DNA of 64,000 bases from DATFDN01 sp963818725 (GTDB lineage: Bacteria; Pseudomonadota; Alphaproteobacteria; Acetobacterales; Acetobacteraceae). Shown here piece after piece: positions 1-9,131 of this stretch. A program made the translations under genes and the position numbers. The first letter of the stretch is position 1; every line of letters begins with the position of its first letter. Location of the stretch: NCBI GenBank assembly GCA_963818725.1, contig CAWFTU010000024.1:1-64000 (forward strand). The letters run 5' to 3'. The notes below the pieces were generated by a model. It worked only from the letters and a program-made list of their open reading frames with translations. It made no database searches and was not told the origin of the DNA.

Positions 1-1863
1 GCTCAGCATCGCGCTCGGCAGCTTCGCAGCCGTTGGCCTGTCACTGCTGATGGCGGGCTTCGGGGCGGCACTGATAAGTATTCGCCACATCGCCCTCGAG
101 TTGCGTGCGCTTGCCCAAGACGCCGCGCCGGTCCGGAGCGGAATTCGCGAGATCGACGAGATCGCGGACAAACTCCACTGCGCCAAGCACGAGCAGGTCA
201 CACCACGGCCGAGCTGCGCGAGAGCGAGGCGAAGTTCCGAGCCACCTTCGAACAGGCCGCGGTCGGCATCGCGCATATCGGCATCGACGGGCGCTGGCTG
301 CGGGTCAACACTCGGTTGTGCGAAAAGCTCGGCTACACGCGCGAGGAGTTTTCTGCCAGAACTTTCCAGGACATCACCCATCCAGACGACCTCGACACAA
401 ACGTGGCGTGCATGCGCCAGATGCTGGACGGCGAGATCGCCAGCTACGCCCTGGAGAAGCGATTTTTCCGCAAGGACGGTTTGATCATCTGGATCAACCT
501 GACCGTGGCCTTGGTACGCGACGCGGACGGGGCTGCCCAGTACTTCATTTCCGTGATCGAGGACATCTCGCAGCGCAGGCGGGCCGAGGCCGCTGCTCGC
601 GAGAGCGATGCCCGCCTGCACGACCTTGTCGGGACGCTGGAGATGCGGGTGCGCGAGGAGGTATCGGCGCGCGAAGCGGCGGAGTCGCGCGCCGCGCACG
701 CCGAGCGGGTGGAGGCGCTTGGCCAGCTCGCGGGCAGCATCGCGCACGACCTCAGCGCTGTGCTTCAAGCGGTCCAGAGTGGGGTTGTCCTGATCGAGCA
801 GTGCGCCAACGACGCCAACTCCGTGCGCCGCCTCGCGCGCTCGATGCTCGATGCCACCGCCCGGGGCGCCTCGACCACGCGGCGCCTGCTCGCCTTCGCG
901 CGCCCGGACGATTCGCGTGCCGAGGCGGTGGACGTGGGCGAGGTGTTGGATGGATTGCGGGAGATTCTTGGCCACGCGCTTGGCCCGGCGATTTCGATCC
1001 GGATTGATTTGGAGCCGGCTCTCCCGACGCTGCCGGCCGACAAGGGGCAGCTCGAGACGGCGCTGGTCAACCTTGCCATCAACGCGCGCGACGCCATGCC
1101 CCAGGGCGGAACACTGACCTTCGCCGCCTGCCAGGACGTGCGCTCACCAAGGGCAATCGCCGCCGCGCCCGGCCTCGCCCCAGGCCGCTATATCCTGCTG
1201 TCGGTCATCGATCCCGGCATCGGGATGGACAAGGCGACCCTCGCCAGGGTGTGCGAGCCGTTCTTCACGACGAAGCCGCGGGGCACCGGGCTCGGGTTGG
1301 CAACCGCCAGGGGCTTCGCCGAGCAAGCAGGGGGCGGGCTGGCGATCGAGAGTGCTCCGGGACGGGGCACGACCGTCACGCTTTGGCTGCCGCAAGCCGC
1401 GGCCCAGCCCACCAAGCCGGACCAGGCTTGCGCGGTCCCGGACGCCCACGGTTCCGCGTCTCGCGTGCTGCTGCTGGATGACGATCCGTTGGTGCGCGAG
1501 GCGCTGGCCTTGCAACTGGAGACCGGGGGGCACGCCGTGCTCGCGGTGGCGAGCGGCACAGAGGCGCTCGCGTTGCTGGCGGCGGGCGAGAGAGTGGACA
1601 TCCTGGTGACGGACCTGTCCATGCCCGACATGGACGGACTCGCCGTGATCCGGGGCGCGCAGGAACGCCGTCCAGGGCTACCCGCCGTGCTGCTGACCGG
1701 CTATGCCGGTGACGGGGCGAGCCTGGCGATCAGTGGCGCCGTCACCGGCACGTTTTCGCTGCTGCGCAAGCCGGTCTTGACCTCGCAGCTGCTGGACCGG
1801 GTCGCCGCGCTCCTCGCGGCGCGGGCCAGGGCGCCTATCTCGGACCGGCACATGCGGCAATAG
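1..1863 (+). CDS. Hybrid sensor histidine kinase (TM-PAS-kinase-receiver), 5' end outside window, one frameshift
   Basis: Senses a signal and autophosphorylates, then passes phosphate to its own receiver domain. The uninterrupted frame from 316 shows the rest of a PAS fold, a helical linker, an H-box (SIAHDL near nt 745), an HATPase domain with the N-box NLAINARDAMP, a G-box and a C-terminal receiver with DDD and VTDLSMPDMDG. Upstream, nt 2-200 in another frame encode a hydrophobic segment and a HAMP-like linker that runs straight into the PAS start (ELRESEAKF) only if about one base is restored near nt 200. The gene is therefore longer than the clean frame and carries a 1-nt indel. The signal and partner are unknown. 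It lies 10 nt upstream of bdhA on the same strand. Confidence 0.85.
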   Translation, partial: AQHRARQLRSRWPVTADGGLRGGTDKYSPHRPRVACACPRRRAGPERNSRDRRDRGQTPLRQARAGHTTAELRESEAKFRATFEQAAVGIAHIGIDGRWLRVNTRLCEKLGYTREEFSARTFQDITHPDDLDTNVACMRQMLDGEIASYALEKRFFRKDGLIIWINLTVALVRDADGAAQYFISVIEDISQRRRAEAAARESDARLHDLVGTLEMRVREEVSAREAAESRAAHAERVEALGQLAGSIAHDLSAVLQAVQSGVVLIEQCANDANSVRRLARSMLDATARGASTTRRLLAFARPDDSRAEAVDVGEVLDGLREILGHALGPAISIRIDLEPALPTLPADKGQLETALVNLAINARDAMPQGGTLTFAACQDVRSPRAIAAAPGLAPGRYILLSVIDPGIGMDKATLARVCEPFFTTKPRGTGLGLATARGFAEQAGGGLAIESAPGRGTTVTLWLPQAAAQPTKPDQACAVPDAHGSASRVLLLDDDPLVREALALQLETGGHAVLAVASGTEALALLAAGERVDILVTDLSMPDMDGLAVIRGAQERRPGLPAVLLTGYAGDGASLAISGAVTGTFSLLRKPVLTSQLLDRVAALLAARARAPISDRHMRQ

Positions 1864-1873
1864 GGGCAAAGGC

Positions 1874-2656
1874 ATGCAACGTTTTAACGACAAGGTGGCG
1901 CTGGTGACAGGCGCGGGCGGCGGCATCGGGCGCGATATCGCGCGCGCCTTCGCACGCGAGGGCGCCCATGCCGTCATCGCCGACCTCAACGAGGACGCGG
2001 CGGAAGCCGCGGCGCGCGAGATTTGGCAGGCGGGAGGCTCGGCGCTCGGAGTGGCGATGGACGTGACGCGCGAGGACGCGGTCGATTTAGGCGTGGCCGA
2101 GGTGGTGCGGGCCTTCGGCCGCGTGGACGTGCTGGTCAGCAACGCCGGGATACAGATCGTGGCTCCGGTGGACGAGTTCGCCTTCGCCGACTGGCGAAAA
2201 CTGCTGGCGGTGCATCTGGACGGCGCCTTCCTGACGACGCGCGCCTGCCTGCGGGAGATGTACGCGCGCGACGGGGGCGCCATCATCTATATCGGCTCGG
2301 TGCATTCGAAGGAGGCGTCGCGTCTGAAGACGCCGTATGTCACCGCCAAGCACGGGCTGCTCGGCTTGGCGCGGGTGGTCGCCAAGGAAGGCGCGTCGCG
2401 CAACGTGCGCGCCAACGTGGTCTGTCCCGGGTACGTGCGCACCCCGCTGGTCGAGCGGCAGATCCCCGAGCAGGCCGCCAAGTTGGGTCTGACCGAGGAG
2501 CAGGTGGTCCGAGACGTCATGCTGCGCGACACGGTGGACGGAGAGTTCACCACCACGGCCGCCGTGGCCGAGGCGGTGCTATGGCTCGCCGCGTTCCCCA
2601 CGAACGCGCTGACCGGCCAATCGCTCAACGTGAGCCACGGCTGGTCGATGACCTGA
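1874..2656 (+). CDS. bdhA: 3-hydroxybutyrate dehydrogenase (SDR family)
   Basis: NAD-dependent oxidation of 3-hydroxybutyrate to acetoacetate in ketone-body and PHB turnover. The 260-aa product has the classical SDR layout: TGAGGGIG nucleotide-binding glycine motif near residue 12, NAG near residue 90, Ser and YxxxK (YVTAK) catalytic residues near 140-160. It also carries BdhA-family signatures: an HLDGAFLTTRA helix, VAKEGA, PGYVRTPLVERQIPEQA and a C-terminus ending near ALTGQSLNVSHGW. Length matches the family. The start is an ATG 10 nt after the kinase stop. It may be co-transcribed with the kinase gene, but no functional link is evident. Confidence 0.93.
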   Translation: MQRFNDKVALVTGAGGGIGRDIARAFAREGAHAVIADLNEDAAEAAAREIWQAGGSALGVAMDVTREDAVDLGVAEVVRAFGRVDVLVSNAGIQIVAPVDEFAFADWRKLLAVHLDGAFLTTRACLREMYARDGGAIIYIGSVHSKEASRLKTPYVTAKHGLLGLARVVAKEGASRNVRANVVCPGYVRTPLVERQIPEQAAKLGLTEEQVVRDVMLRDTVDGEFTTTAAVAEAVLWLAAFPTNALTGQSLNVSHGWSMT

Positions 2657-2752
2657 CGCGGCCGCGGCCGCGTCGATCACGTTCCCTTGGCCCGAAGAAC
2701 TTCGCTGGCGGTTCGGGCCTTCTGGTCACACCGCAAGAGGGGAGAGCGAGCT

Positions 2753-3256
2753 ATGGGAATTTTCTCTAAGCCCATCAAGTCTTTGGACGATCTGTTTCTG
2801 CACACGTTGCAGGACATGTACTACGCCGAGAACCAGATCGCGAAGAACCTGCCGACGATGGTCGAAAAGGCCAACGACCCGCAGCTCAAGCACGGATTCC
2901 AGACCCACCTGACGGAGACCCAGAACCAGATCAAGCGGCTCGACCAGGTGTTCCAGGCATTGGGCGAGAGCCCCAAAGGCGTCACCTGTCAGGCCATGGA
3001 CGGCATCCTCGCGGAGGCCAAGGAGGTGACGAGCGACGTCGACGACATCGACGTGCGGGACGCGGCGATGCTGTCCTCGGCCCAAGCGGTCGAGCACTAT
3101 GAGATCACCCGCTACGGCACGCTGATCGCGCTCGCCAGGCAGCTCGGCAAGACACAGTGCATCGGCCCGCTCGAGCAGAACCTGGAAGAGGAAAAGGCGA
3201 CCGACAAGAAGCTGACCGCGCTCGCCGAGAGCCGCGTCAACCGCAAGGCGGCCTGA
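2753..3256 (+). CDS. Ferritin-like DUF892 (YciE/YciF-type) stress protein
   Basis: Small all-helical ferritin-like protein of the YciE/YciF (DUF892) family, usually linked to osmotic or oxidative stress; its biochemical role is not settled. The 167-aa product starts MGIFSKPIKSLDDLF and contains the family pattern LQDMYYAENQI with metal-ligand-type E and ExxH residues (AVEHYEITRYG) in the helices. I chose the ATG at 2753 over upstream starts because a GGGGAGAG-type Shine-Dalgarno precedes it and homology begins there. It stands alone between bdhA and the thiolase gene. Confidence 0.88.
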   Translation: MGIFSKPIKSLDDLFLHTLQDMYYAENQIAKNLPTMVEKANDPQLKHGFQTHLTETQNQIKRLDQVFQALGESPKGVTCQAMDGILAEAKEVTSDVDDIDVRDAAMLSSAQAVEHYEITRYGTLIALARQLGKTQCIGPLEQNLEEEKATDKKLTALAESRVNRKAA

Positions 3257-3336
3257 CCGAGCCTTGGGGTGAGCGTGACGCGCTCACCCCGCGGTCTCTT
3301 CTAGCGACGCGCGGGATTTTTTGGGAAGAAACGTTC

Positions 3337-4497
3337 ATGCCGCGGTCGTACGAAGGGGTCGCGCTCTGTTGCCCGGTGACGGAGCCCTACGTCCGCCGGT
3401 CCGAATACGGAGCGGCCGGGTTCCTCGCGCGCGCGGTGCGTCGCTTGCTGGACGCGAGCGGCCTGGCGAAATCCGACTTGGACGGCCTTTGTGCCTCCAG
3501 CTTCACCCTCCTTCCTGATACCGCCGTCGCCTTCACCCAGCAGGCCGGGCTGTCGCCGCGCTTCCTGGAGTGGCTGCCCATGGGCGGGGCCTGCGGCGTT
3601 GTCGCGCTACGGCGGGCGGCGCGCGCCGTGCAGGCGGGCGACGCCGAGATAGTGGCCTGCGTCGCCGGCGACACCGCGAACGACGCGAGCTTTCGCAACC
3701 TTTTGGCAAGCTTCAGCAGCTTCTCACGCGACGCGGTGTATCCCTACGGCGCGGGCGGCCCGAATGCGAGCTTCGCCCTGATCGCCGATGCCTATATGCG
3801 CGCGACCGGCGCGACGCGGGAGGATTTTGGCAAGCTCGCCGTGGCGCAGCGCGCGTGCGCGCGGCGCCATCCGCTGGCGCTGCTGCGGGGGGAGCTGACG
3901 TTGGCGCAGTACCTCGCGGCGCGCCCCATCGCCGAGCCGCTGCACCTGTTTGACTGTGTGATGCCCTGCGCCGGCGCGAACGGATTTCTCGTGATGGTGG
4001 AGGAGCGCGCGAAGACGCGCGGCCTGCCGTTCCTGCGCGTGCTCGGCGCGATTGAGCGCCACAATGCCTTTCCCAATGATCCGGTGCAGCTACGCGGTGG
4101 CTGGGCGGTGGATCGCGATGCGCTGTGGGCTCAGGCGGGGATCGGCCCGCGCGAGGCGCGGCTCGTGCAGACCTATGACGACTACCCGGTGATCTCGATG
4201 CTCCAATTCGAGGGACTTGGCCTGTGCGCGCCGGGCGAAGGCCCGGATTTCGTGCGCCGCAACAGCTTCACCGTGGACGGCAGCCTCCCGCACAACACCG
4301 GCGGCGGGCAATTGTCGGTGGGCCAAGCGGGGGCTGCCGGCGGCTATCTGGGGCTGGTAGAGGCGATGCAGCAATTGCTCGGACACGCCGATGAGCGCCA
4401 GGTGAATGGCGCGCGCCACGCCCTGGTCAGCGGCTTCGGCATGATTGCCTATGATCGCGGCTTGTGCTCCGCCGCCGCCGTGCTGGGACGCGCGTGA
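3337..4497 (+). CDS. Thiolase-fold protein (SCP2/lipid-transfer-type acetyl-CoA acyltransferase family)
   Basis: Probably acts on a CoA thioester in the aromatic degradation cluster that follows. The 386-aa product has the thiolase nucleophile region (MGGACGVVAL near residue 88) and the C-terminal glycine-rich region (HNTGGGQLSVGQAGAAGG near 320-337). The His of the canonical GHP motif is not obvious, as is common in the SCP2-like group that pairs with DUF35 proteins. ATG at 3337 follows GGGAAGAAACG. Its stop overlaps the start of the DUF35 gene by one base, indicating translational coupling. Confidence 0.85.
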   Translation: MPRSYEGVALCCPVTEPYVRRSEYGAAGFLARAVRRLLDASGLAKSDLDGLCASSFTLLPDTAVAFTQQAGLSPRFLEWLPMGGACGVVALRRAARAVQAGDAEIVACVAGDTANDASFRNLLASFSSFSRDAVYPYGAGGPNASFALIADAYMRATGATREDFGKLAVAQRACARRHPLALLRGELTLAQYLAARPIAEPLHLFDCVMPCAGANGFLVMVEERAKTRGLPFLRVLGAIERHNAFPNDPVQLRGGWAVDRDALWAQAGIGPREARLVQTYDDYPVISMLQFEGLGLCAPGEGPDFVRRNSFTVDGSLPHNTGGGQLSVGQAGAAGGYLGLVEAMQQLLGHADERQVNGARHALVSGFGMIAYDRGLCSAAAVLGRA

Positions 4498-4799
4498 TGC
4501 GCCTGCAACGCTGCAAGTCGTGCGGTGCCGCGCAGTTCCCGCCGCGCGCGTTTTGCGGCACCTGTCTCTCGGACGAGCTGGCATGGGAGGACGCGGATTC
4601 GCTCCCCGCCCGCGTGCTGGCGCGCACGCGGCTTCATCACAGCCAGGAGCCCCATTTCCGCCCGCGCCTGCCGCTCACGATCGGGCTGGTACAGTTCGAG
4701 GCCGGGCCGGTCGCCGTGTGCTTCCTCTCCGAGAGCGCGGCGCCGGGAGATGCAGTGCGGGTGCGCCTCGACCCGGACGGGTTGCTCAACGCCGGGTAG
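4497..4799 (+). CDS. DUF35 OB-fold / zinc-ribbon partner of the thiolase
   Basis: 100-aa acyl-CoA-associated protein with an N-terminal rubredoxin-like zinc ribbon, C-x2-C (residues 6-9) and C-x2-C (residues 20-23), followed by a short beta-rich OB-fold. DUF35 proteins form complexes with thiolase-fold enzymes and are encoded beside them. Here the ATG overlaps the thiolase stop (TGATG), so the two are probably made stoichiometrically. The domain is at the short end of the family range. Confidence 0.85.
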   Translation: MRLQRCKSCGAAQFPPRAFCGTCLSDELAWEDADSLPARVLARTRLHHSQEPHFRPRLPLTIGLVQFEAGPVAVCFLSESAAPGDAVRVRLDPDGLLNAG

Positions 4800-4871
4800 A
4801 CTGCCTCTTCCAGGCCCATCCGGGATCATCTAGCGTGCCCGCGAGGTATCAGCCAAGGAACGTAACCACCG

Positions 4872-7161
4872 ATGCGGATCGTGTGCGCGGGCGGGGGACC
4901 GGCGGGGCTGTATTTCGCGATCCAGATGATGCGGCGCGATCCGTCGCACCGCATCACCGTGGTCGAGCGCAACCGTCCGTACGACACGTTCGGCTGGGGG
5001 GTGGTGTTCTCGGACGAGACGCTGCGCAACCTGGAAGGCGCCGATCCGCCATCCCGGCAGGACATCCTCGACAGCTTCGCGCACTGGGACGACATCGACA
5101 TCCACTTCAAGGGGCGCGTCATCACGTCGGGCGGCCATAGCTTCGCCGGCATCGAGCGCAAGCGCCTCCTGAACATTCTCCAGCGCCGCGCCGAGCAACT
5201 CGGCGTAGAGCTGGTCTTCCGGCGCGAGGTGGAGGACGTCACGGAGTTCCCGGATGCCGACCTTATCGTCGCCTCAAATGGTATCAACAGCAAGATCCGT
5301 ACCCACCACGCCGCGCATTTCAGGCCGCGCATCGACGTGCGGAAGAACAAGTACATCTGGCTCGGCACGCATCGCGTCTTCGACGCCTTCACGTTCATAT
5401 TCGTCGAGACCGAATGGGGGTGGTTCCAGGCGCACGCCTACCGCTTCAACCGCGACACATCGACCTTCATCGTCGAGACCACGGAGCCGGCCTGGCGCGC
5501 GGCGGGGCTCGACCAGCTCGACGGCGCCGGCGCGATCGCCTTCTGCGAGCGCCTGTTCGCGCCCTGGCTCGATGGGCACCGGCTGCTCGCGGACCTGAGC
5601 CATCCACGCGGCGCGCACTGGACCAGCTTCCCGCGCGTCGCCAACGAGACCTGGGTGATGGGCAATGTCGTGCTGATGGGCGATGCCGCCCACTCGGCGC
5701 ACTTCTCTATCGGCTCTGGCACCAAGCTCGCGCTGGAGGACGCGATCGCGCTGGCGCGCGCCTTCGACCGGCACGGCGCCGCGGTGCCCGCCGCGCTCTC
5801 CGCCTACGAGGCCGAGCGCAAGGTCGAGGTTCTGCGCATCCAGTCCGCGGCGCGCAATTCCACCGAATGGTTCGAGAACGTCGCGCGCTACGCGCATCTG
5901 GAGCCGGAGCAGTTCGCCTATAGCCTGCTCACGCGCAGCCAGCGCATCAGCCACGCGAACCTGCGCCTGCGCGACCGGCCCTGGCTGGAGGGGGTCGAGC
6001 GGTGGCTCGCCGAGCGCGCCGGGTTTCCCACGAACCGGCCGGTTCCGCCGATGTTCCTGCCCTTCCGCCTGCGGGAGATGCGGCTGGCCAACCGCGTCGT
6101 GGTCTCGCCGATGGCGACCTACAGCGCGCGAGACGGCATGCCGAACGACTTCCACATGGTGCATATCGGCGCCCGTGCGCTGGGCGGCGCCGGGCTGGTG
6201 TTCACCGAGATGGTCTGCGTTACGCCGCAAGGCCGGATCACGCCGGGCTGCGCGGGATTGTGGTCCGAGGCGCAGATGCACGAATGGGCGCGCATCGCCG
6301 GCTTCGTCCATATGCAGTCGGAAGCGAAGATCTGCTTGCAGCTCGGCCACTCCGGCCCGAAGGGCTCTACCCAGCTCGGCTGGCAGGAGATGGACGCGCC
6401 GCTTCCGGAGGGGAACTGGGAGCTGATCGCCCCCTCCCCCATTCCCTGGAGTTCGCGCAACCAGATTCCCCGCCCGATGACGCGGGCCGACATGGACGCG
6501 GTGCGCGAGACCTTCGTCGCGGCGACCCGGCTGGGGGATCAGGCGGGGTTCGACATGCTGGAGCTGCACGCCGCCCATGGCTATTTGCTGTCGGCCTTCA
6601 TCTCGCCGCTGACCAACCGGCGGGAGGACGAGTACGGCGGCGAACTGGAGAACCGCCTGCGCTTCCCGCTGGAGGTGTTTCGCGCCATGCGCGCCGCTTG
6701 GCCCGCGCGCAAGCCGATGTCGGTGCGCATCTCCGCAACCGATTGGGTCGACGGCGGCATCGCCGGCGTGGACGCGGTGGAGATCGCGCGTGCCTTCCAG
6801 CTTGCGGGCGCGGACCTGATCGACGTCTCCGCCGGCCAGACCTCGATCCGGGCGCAGCCCGTCTATGGGCGGATGTTCCAGACCCCGTTCTCCGACCAGA
6901 TCAGGAACGAAACCGGTATTGCAACGATGGCGGTGGGCAACATCACCGAGCCCGACCACCTGAACTCCATCATCGCCGCCGGCCGCGCCGACCTCTGCGC
7001 GCTGGCCCGCCCGCATCTCGCCGACCCGCACTTCGCCCTGCGCGCCGCCGCCGGGCTCGGCTACGCCGATCAGTGGTGGCCGAAGCAGGTACCTGCCCGG
7101 CAAGGCGCAGATCGAGCGGCTGGCGCAGCGGGCAGAGGGGGACTATTCGGGGGTGATATGA
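4872..7161 (+). pseudogene. Bifunctional salicylyl-CoA 5-hydroxylase/oxidoreductase (FAD monooxygenase + OYE), 1-nt frameshift at the C-terminus
   Basis: Hydroxylates or reduces an aromatic CoA thioester (salicylyl-CoA or 2-aminobenzoyl-CoA type). Residues 1-390 are a PHBH-fold FAD monooxygenase (GGGPAGL at residue 7, GDAAHSAHFSIGSG near 275). Residues ~395-735 are an old-yellow-enzyme NADH:flavin oxidoreductase barrel (FTEMV, AAHGYLLSAF, SPLTNRREDEYGG). At 7089 an extra G (CAGGTACC where CAGTACC is expected) breaks the frame. Removing it gives the family ending YLPGKAQIERLAQRAEGD and a TGA at 7159, about 762 aa. As sequenced, the frame runs on into the next gene and gives a false 1053-aa fusion. 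Catalytic domains are complete. Confidence 0.85.
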
Positions 7162-8033
7162 GCGACCCCCACCCGGCCCGCTTACGCGCGCCGATCTCTC
7201 CCGCAAGCGGGAGAGGGGAAGCCGGCGCGGCACCTTCACCCTCGCCTCTCCCTTTGGGAGAGGTCGGCGCGCCTCGCGCGCCGGGTGAGGGTTCGCTCCA
7301 GGGCCTCACCGCCCTCGTCACGGGCGGCGCCAAGGGCATCGGCCTCGCCGTCGCTCGCCGCCTCGCCGCCGATGGGGCGAGCATCGCGATTCTCGGGCGC
7401 GATGCCGCGGCGCTGGGCAAGACCGCGAGCGAGCTCGGCGCGCGCCACGCGGTCGCCGACGTCACCGATCGCGATGCGCTCCGCGAGGCGATGGCCGCGC
7501 TCGGCCCGTGCGACATCCTGGTGAACAACGCCGGCGCCGCGATCTCCAAGCCATTCCTCAAGCACAGGGCGCGAGACTTCCAGGCCATGCTGGCGGTGAA
7601 CCTGCTCGCCGCCGTCACCGCCTGTCAAGTGGCGCTACCGCTCATGCGCGCGCATCGCTTCGGTCGCATCGTCAACATCGCGAGCACGGCGGGGCTGAAG
7701 GGCTACGCCTACGTCACCGCCTATGTCGCGGCCAAGCACGCGCTGGTGGGCTTCACCCGCGCGCTGGCGCTGGAGACGGTGAGGGACGGCATCACTGTCA
7801 ACGCAGTCTGTCCCGGCTTCACCGACACCGATATGGTCGCCCGATCGGTCGTGACCATCGCGGCATCGAGCGGGCGATCGACGGACGAGGCCCGCGCGTT
7901 GCTCGCGCGCGGCAACCCCGCCGGAAGGCTGGTCCGGCCGGAGGAGGTGGCCGAAGCGGTCGCGTTCCTGTGCCGGCGGGATGCCGGCGCGATGACCGGG
8001 CAGGCGATCGCGGTCGCCTGCGGAGAGGTGTGA
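7158..8033 (+). CDS. SDR-family dehydrogenase with a repeat-encoded N-terminal insertion
   Basis: Short-chain dehydrogenase, probably acting on a hydroxyacyl-CoA of the same aromatic pathway. TGGAKGIG cofactor motif, NNAG, catalytic Ser in NIAST and YVAAK (Tyr and Lys) are present; length is about 290 aa. The likely start is the ATG at 7158, overlapping the restored TGA of the monooxygenase gene (ATGA), which argues against a true fusion. Between the start and the Rossmann fold lie about 40 residues rich in P, G, A and R (SPSPLPLGEVGAPRAPGEG) encoded by an inverted-repeat element; ordinary family members begin just before the Rossmann motif. Confidence 0.82.
   Translation: MSDPHPARLRAPISPASGRGEAGAAPSPSPLPLGEVGAPRAPGEGSLQGLTALVTGGAKGIGLAVARRLAADGASIAILGRDAAALGKTASELGARHAVADVTDRDALREAMAALGPCDILVNNAGAAISKPFLKHRARDFQAMLAVNLLAAVTACQVALPLMRAHRFGRIVNIASTAGLKGYAYVTAYVAAKHALVGFTRALALETVRDGITVNAVCPGFTDTDMVARSVVTIAASSGRSTDEARALLARGNPAGRLVRPEEVAEAVAFLCRRDAGAMTGQAIAVACGEV
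7185..7300. repeat. Palindromic repeat element embedded in the SDR coding sequence
   Basis: Two nested inverted repeats lie in frame inside the SDR gene: CTCTCCCGCAAGCGGGAGAG near 7195-7215 and CTCTCCCTTTGGGAGAG near 7246-7262, flanked by GGCGCGCCTCGCGCGCC. A related G/C-rich palindromic unit sits at 22262-22359. Both resemble the dispersed 'SPLPLGE' intergenic repeats of alphaproteobacteria. The insertion keeps the frame open. Confidence 0.75.
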
Positions 8034-8039
8034 GGGCTG

Positions 8040-8477
8040 ATGAGCGACACCGACACGGGCCAACGCCTCCTGCAACCCGCGTCCTGGCCGCGCCCGCGCG
8101 GCTACGCGAACGGGATTGTCGCGGCCGGGGAGACGGTCTTCCTGGCCGGCCAGGTCGGCTGGGACGCGCAGGGCCGGTTTGCCGAGGGATTAGCGGACCA
8201 AGTTGGACAGGCGCTGTCCAACATTGTGGCGCTGCTCGCCGATGCCGGGGCAAAGCCGGAGCACCTGGTCCGCCTGACCTGGTTCATCACCGACCTGCGC
8301 GCGTACCGGGAGAACCAAGGCACGATCGGCGCCGCCTATCGCCGTGTCATCGGCAAGCACTTCCCCGCCATGTCCGTTATCGGCGTGTCGCACCTGGTCG
8401 AGCCCGAGGCGCTGGTGGAGATCGAGGCGACCGCCGTGCTGCCGCCCTGGACGCGCGCAAAATTCGAAAGCAAATAG
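8040..8477 (+). CDS. RidA/YjgF-family enamine/imine deaminase-like protein
   Basis: 145-aa RidA-fold protein; members hydrolyse reactive enamines or act on ring-cleavage intermediates. The fold signatures are visible: VFLAGQVGWDAQGRF, a QALSNIVALLADAGAKPEHLVRLTWFITDL helix-strand stretch with the conserved Arg region, and a C-terminal EIEATAVLP. The ATG at 8040 lies 6 nt after the SDR stop with GAGGGCTG upstream, so it belongs to the same transcription unit. In this cluster a role on an aromatic CoA pathway intermediate is likely. Confidence 0.85.
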   Translation: MSDTDTGQRLLQPASWPRPRGYANGIVAAGETVFLAGQVGWDAQGRFAEGLADQVGQALSNIVALLADAGAKPEHLVRLTWFITDLRAYRENQGTIGAAYRRVIGKHFPAMSVIGVSHLVEPEALVEIEATAVLPPWTRAKFESK

Positions 8478-8486
8478 GGAGTACAC

Positions 8487-9131
8487 CCGGCGAAGCAGCC
8501 CTACACGTTCAACGACGCCCAGCCGCTGTCGCTCATGGTCTCCGTCATTTTCAACTACATGAAGCAGCGCGGCGTGAAGGACATCGGCTACATCGGTCTC
8601 TCCGATGGCTGGGGCGATCAGATGCTCGCGGCCACCAAGCAATCCGCGCGGGCGGATGGCATCAAGATCCTGGCCGACGAGCGCTATGCGCGCACCGACA
8701 CGTCGGTGGAGGCGCAGGCGCTGAAGCTGATGAGCGCGCGCCCGCAGGCGGTGATGATGGGCAATTCGGCGACTCCCGCCGCGCTGCCGGTGGTCGCCTT
8801 GCGCCACCGCGGCTTCAAGGGCGGCATCTATGGCAACCACGGCATCGTCACCCCGGCGCTCATCAAGGTGGGCGGCGCGGCGGCTGATGGCGTCGCCGAC
8901 ACCTCTCCGCTCGTTGTCTAAGACCAGCTTCCAGGGGCAACGTGGTCATGCCCGTGGCGGCGGCGTTCGCCGAGGAGTACGCGCGAAAGTTCGGCCCGCA
9001 GAGCATCAATCCCTTCGCCGGCTACAGCTATGACGCGATGCTGCTGCTGAAGCATGCGATTCCCGGCGCGCTGAAGGCCGGCAAGCCCGGCACTGAGTCG
9101 TTCCGCGCCGCGCTGCGCGATGCCCTGAAGG
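8487..9131 (+). pseudogene. Remnant of a branched-chain amino acid-type ABC solute-binding protein (LivK-like), truncated both ends
   Basis: Homology to the periplasmic LivK-type binding protein begins abruptly (QPYTFNDAQPLSLM) with no start or signal peptide, continues through VKDIGYIGLSDGWGDQ and GGIYGNHG, hits a TAA at 8919, and resumes in another frame at 8942 (AAFAEEYARKFGPQSINPFAGYSYDA). A G-run at 8933-8936 is one base short of restoring the frame (PGGN). It ends near 9131, where the sequence jumps into a LivF gene. It followed ridA as an aromatic uptake system in the ancestor. Confidence 0.85.

Noticed and set aside
5274..7103. 609-aa open frame on the - strand.
   Set aside because: Antisense to the monooxygenase-OYE gene, with arginine/glycine-rich shadow composition and no family similarity.
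4872..8033. A natural FMO-OYE-SDR triple fusion.
   Set aside because: A single extra G explains it; the restored frame gives the normal family C-terminus and an ATGA overlap with the SDR start.
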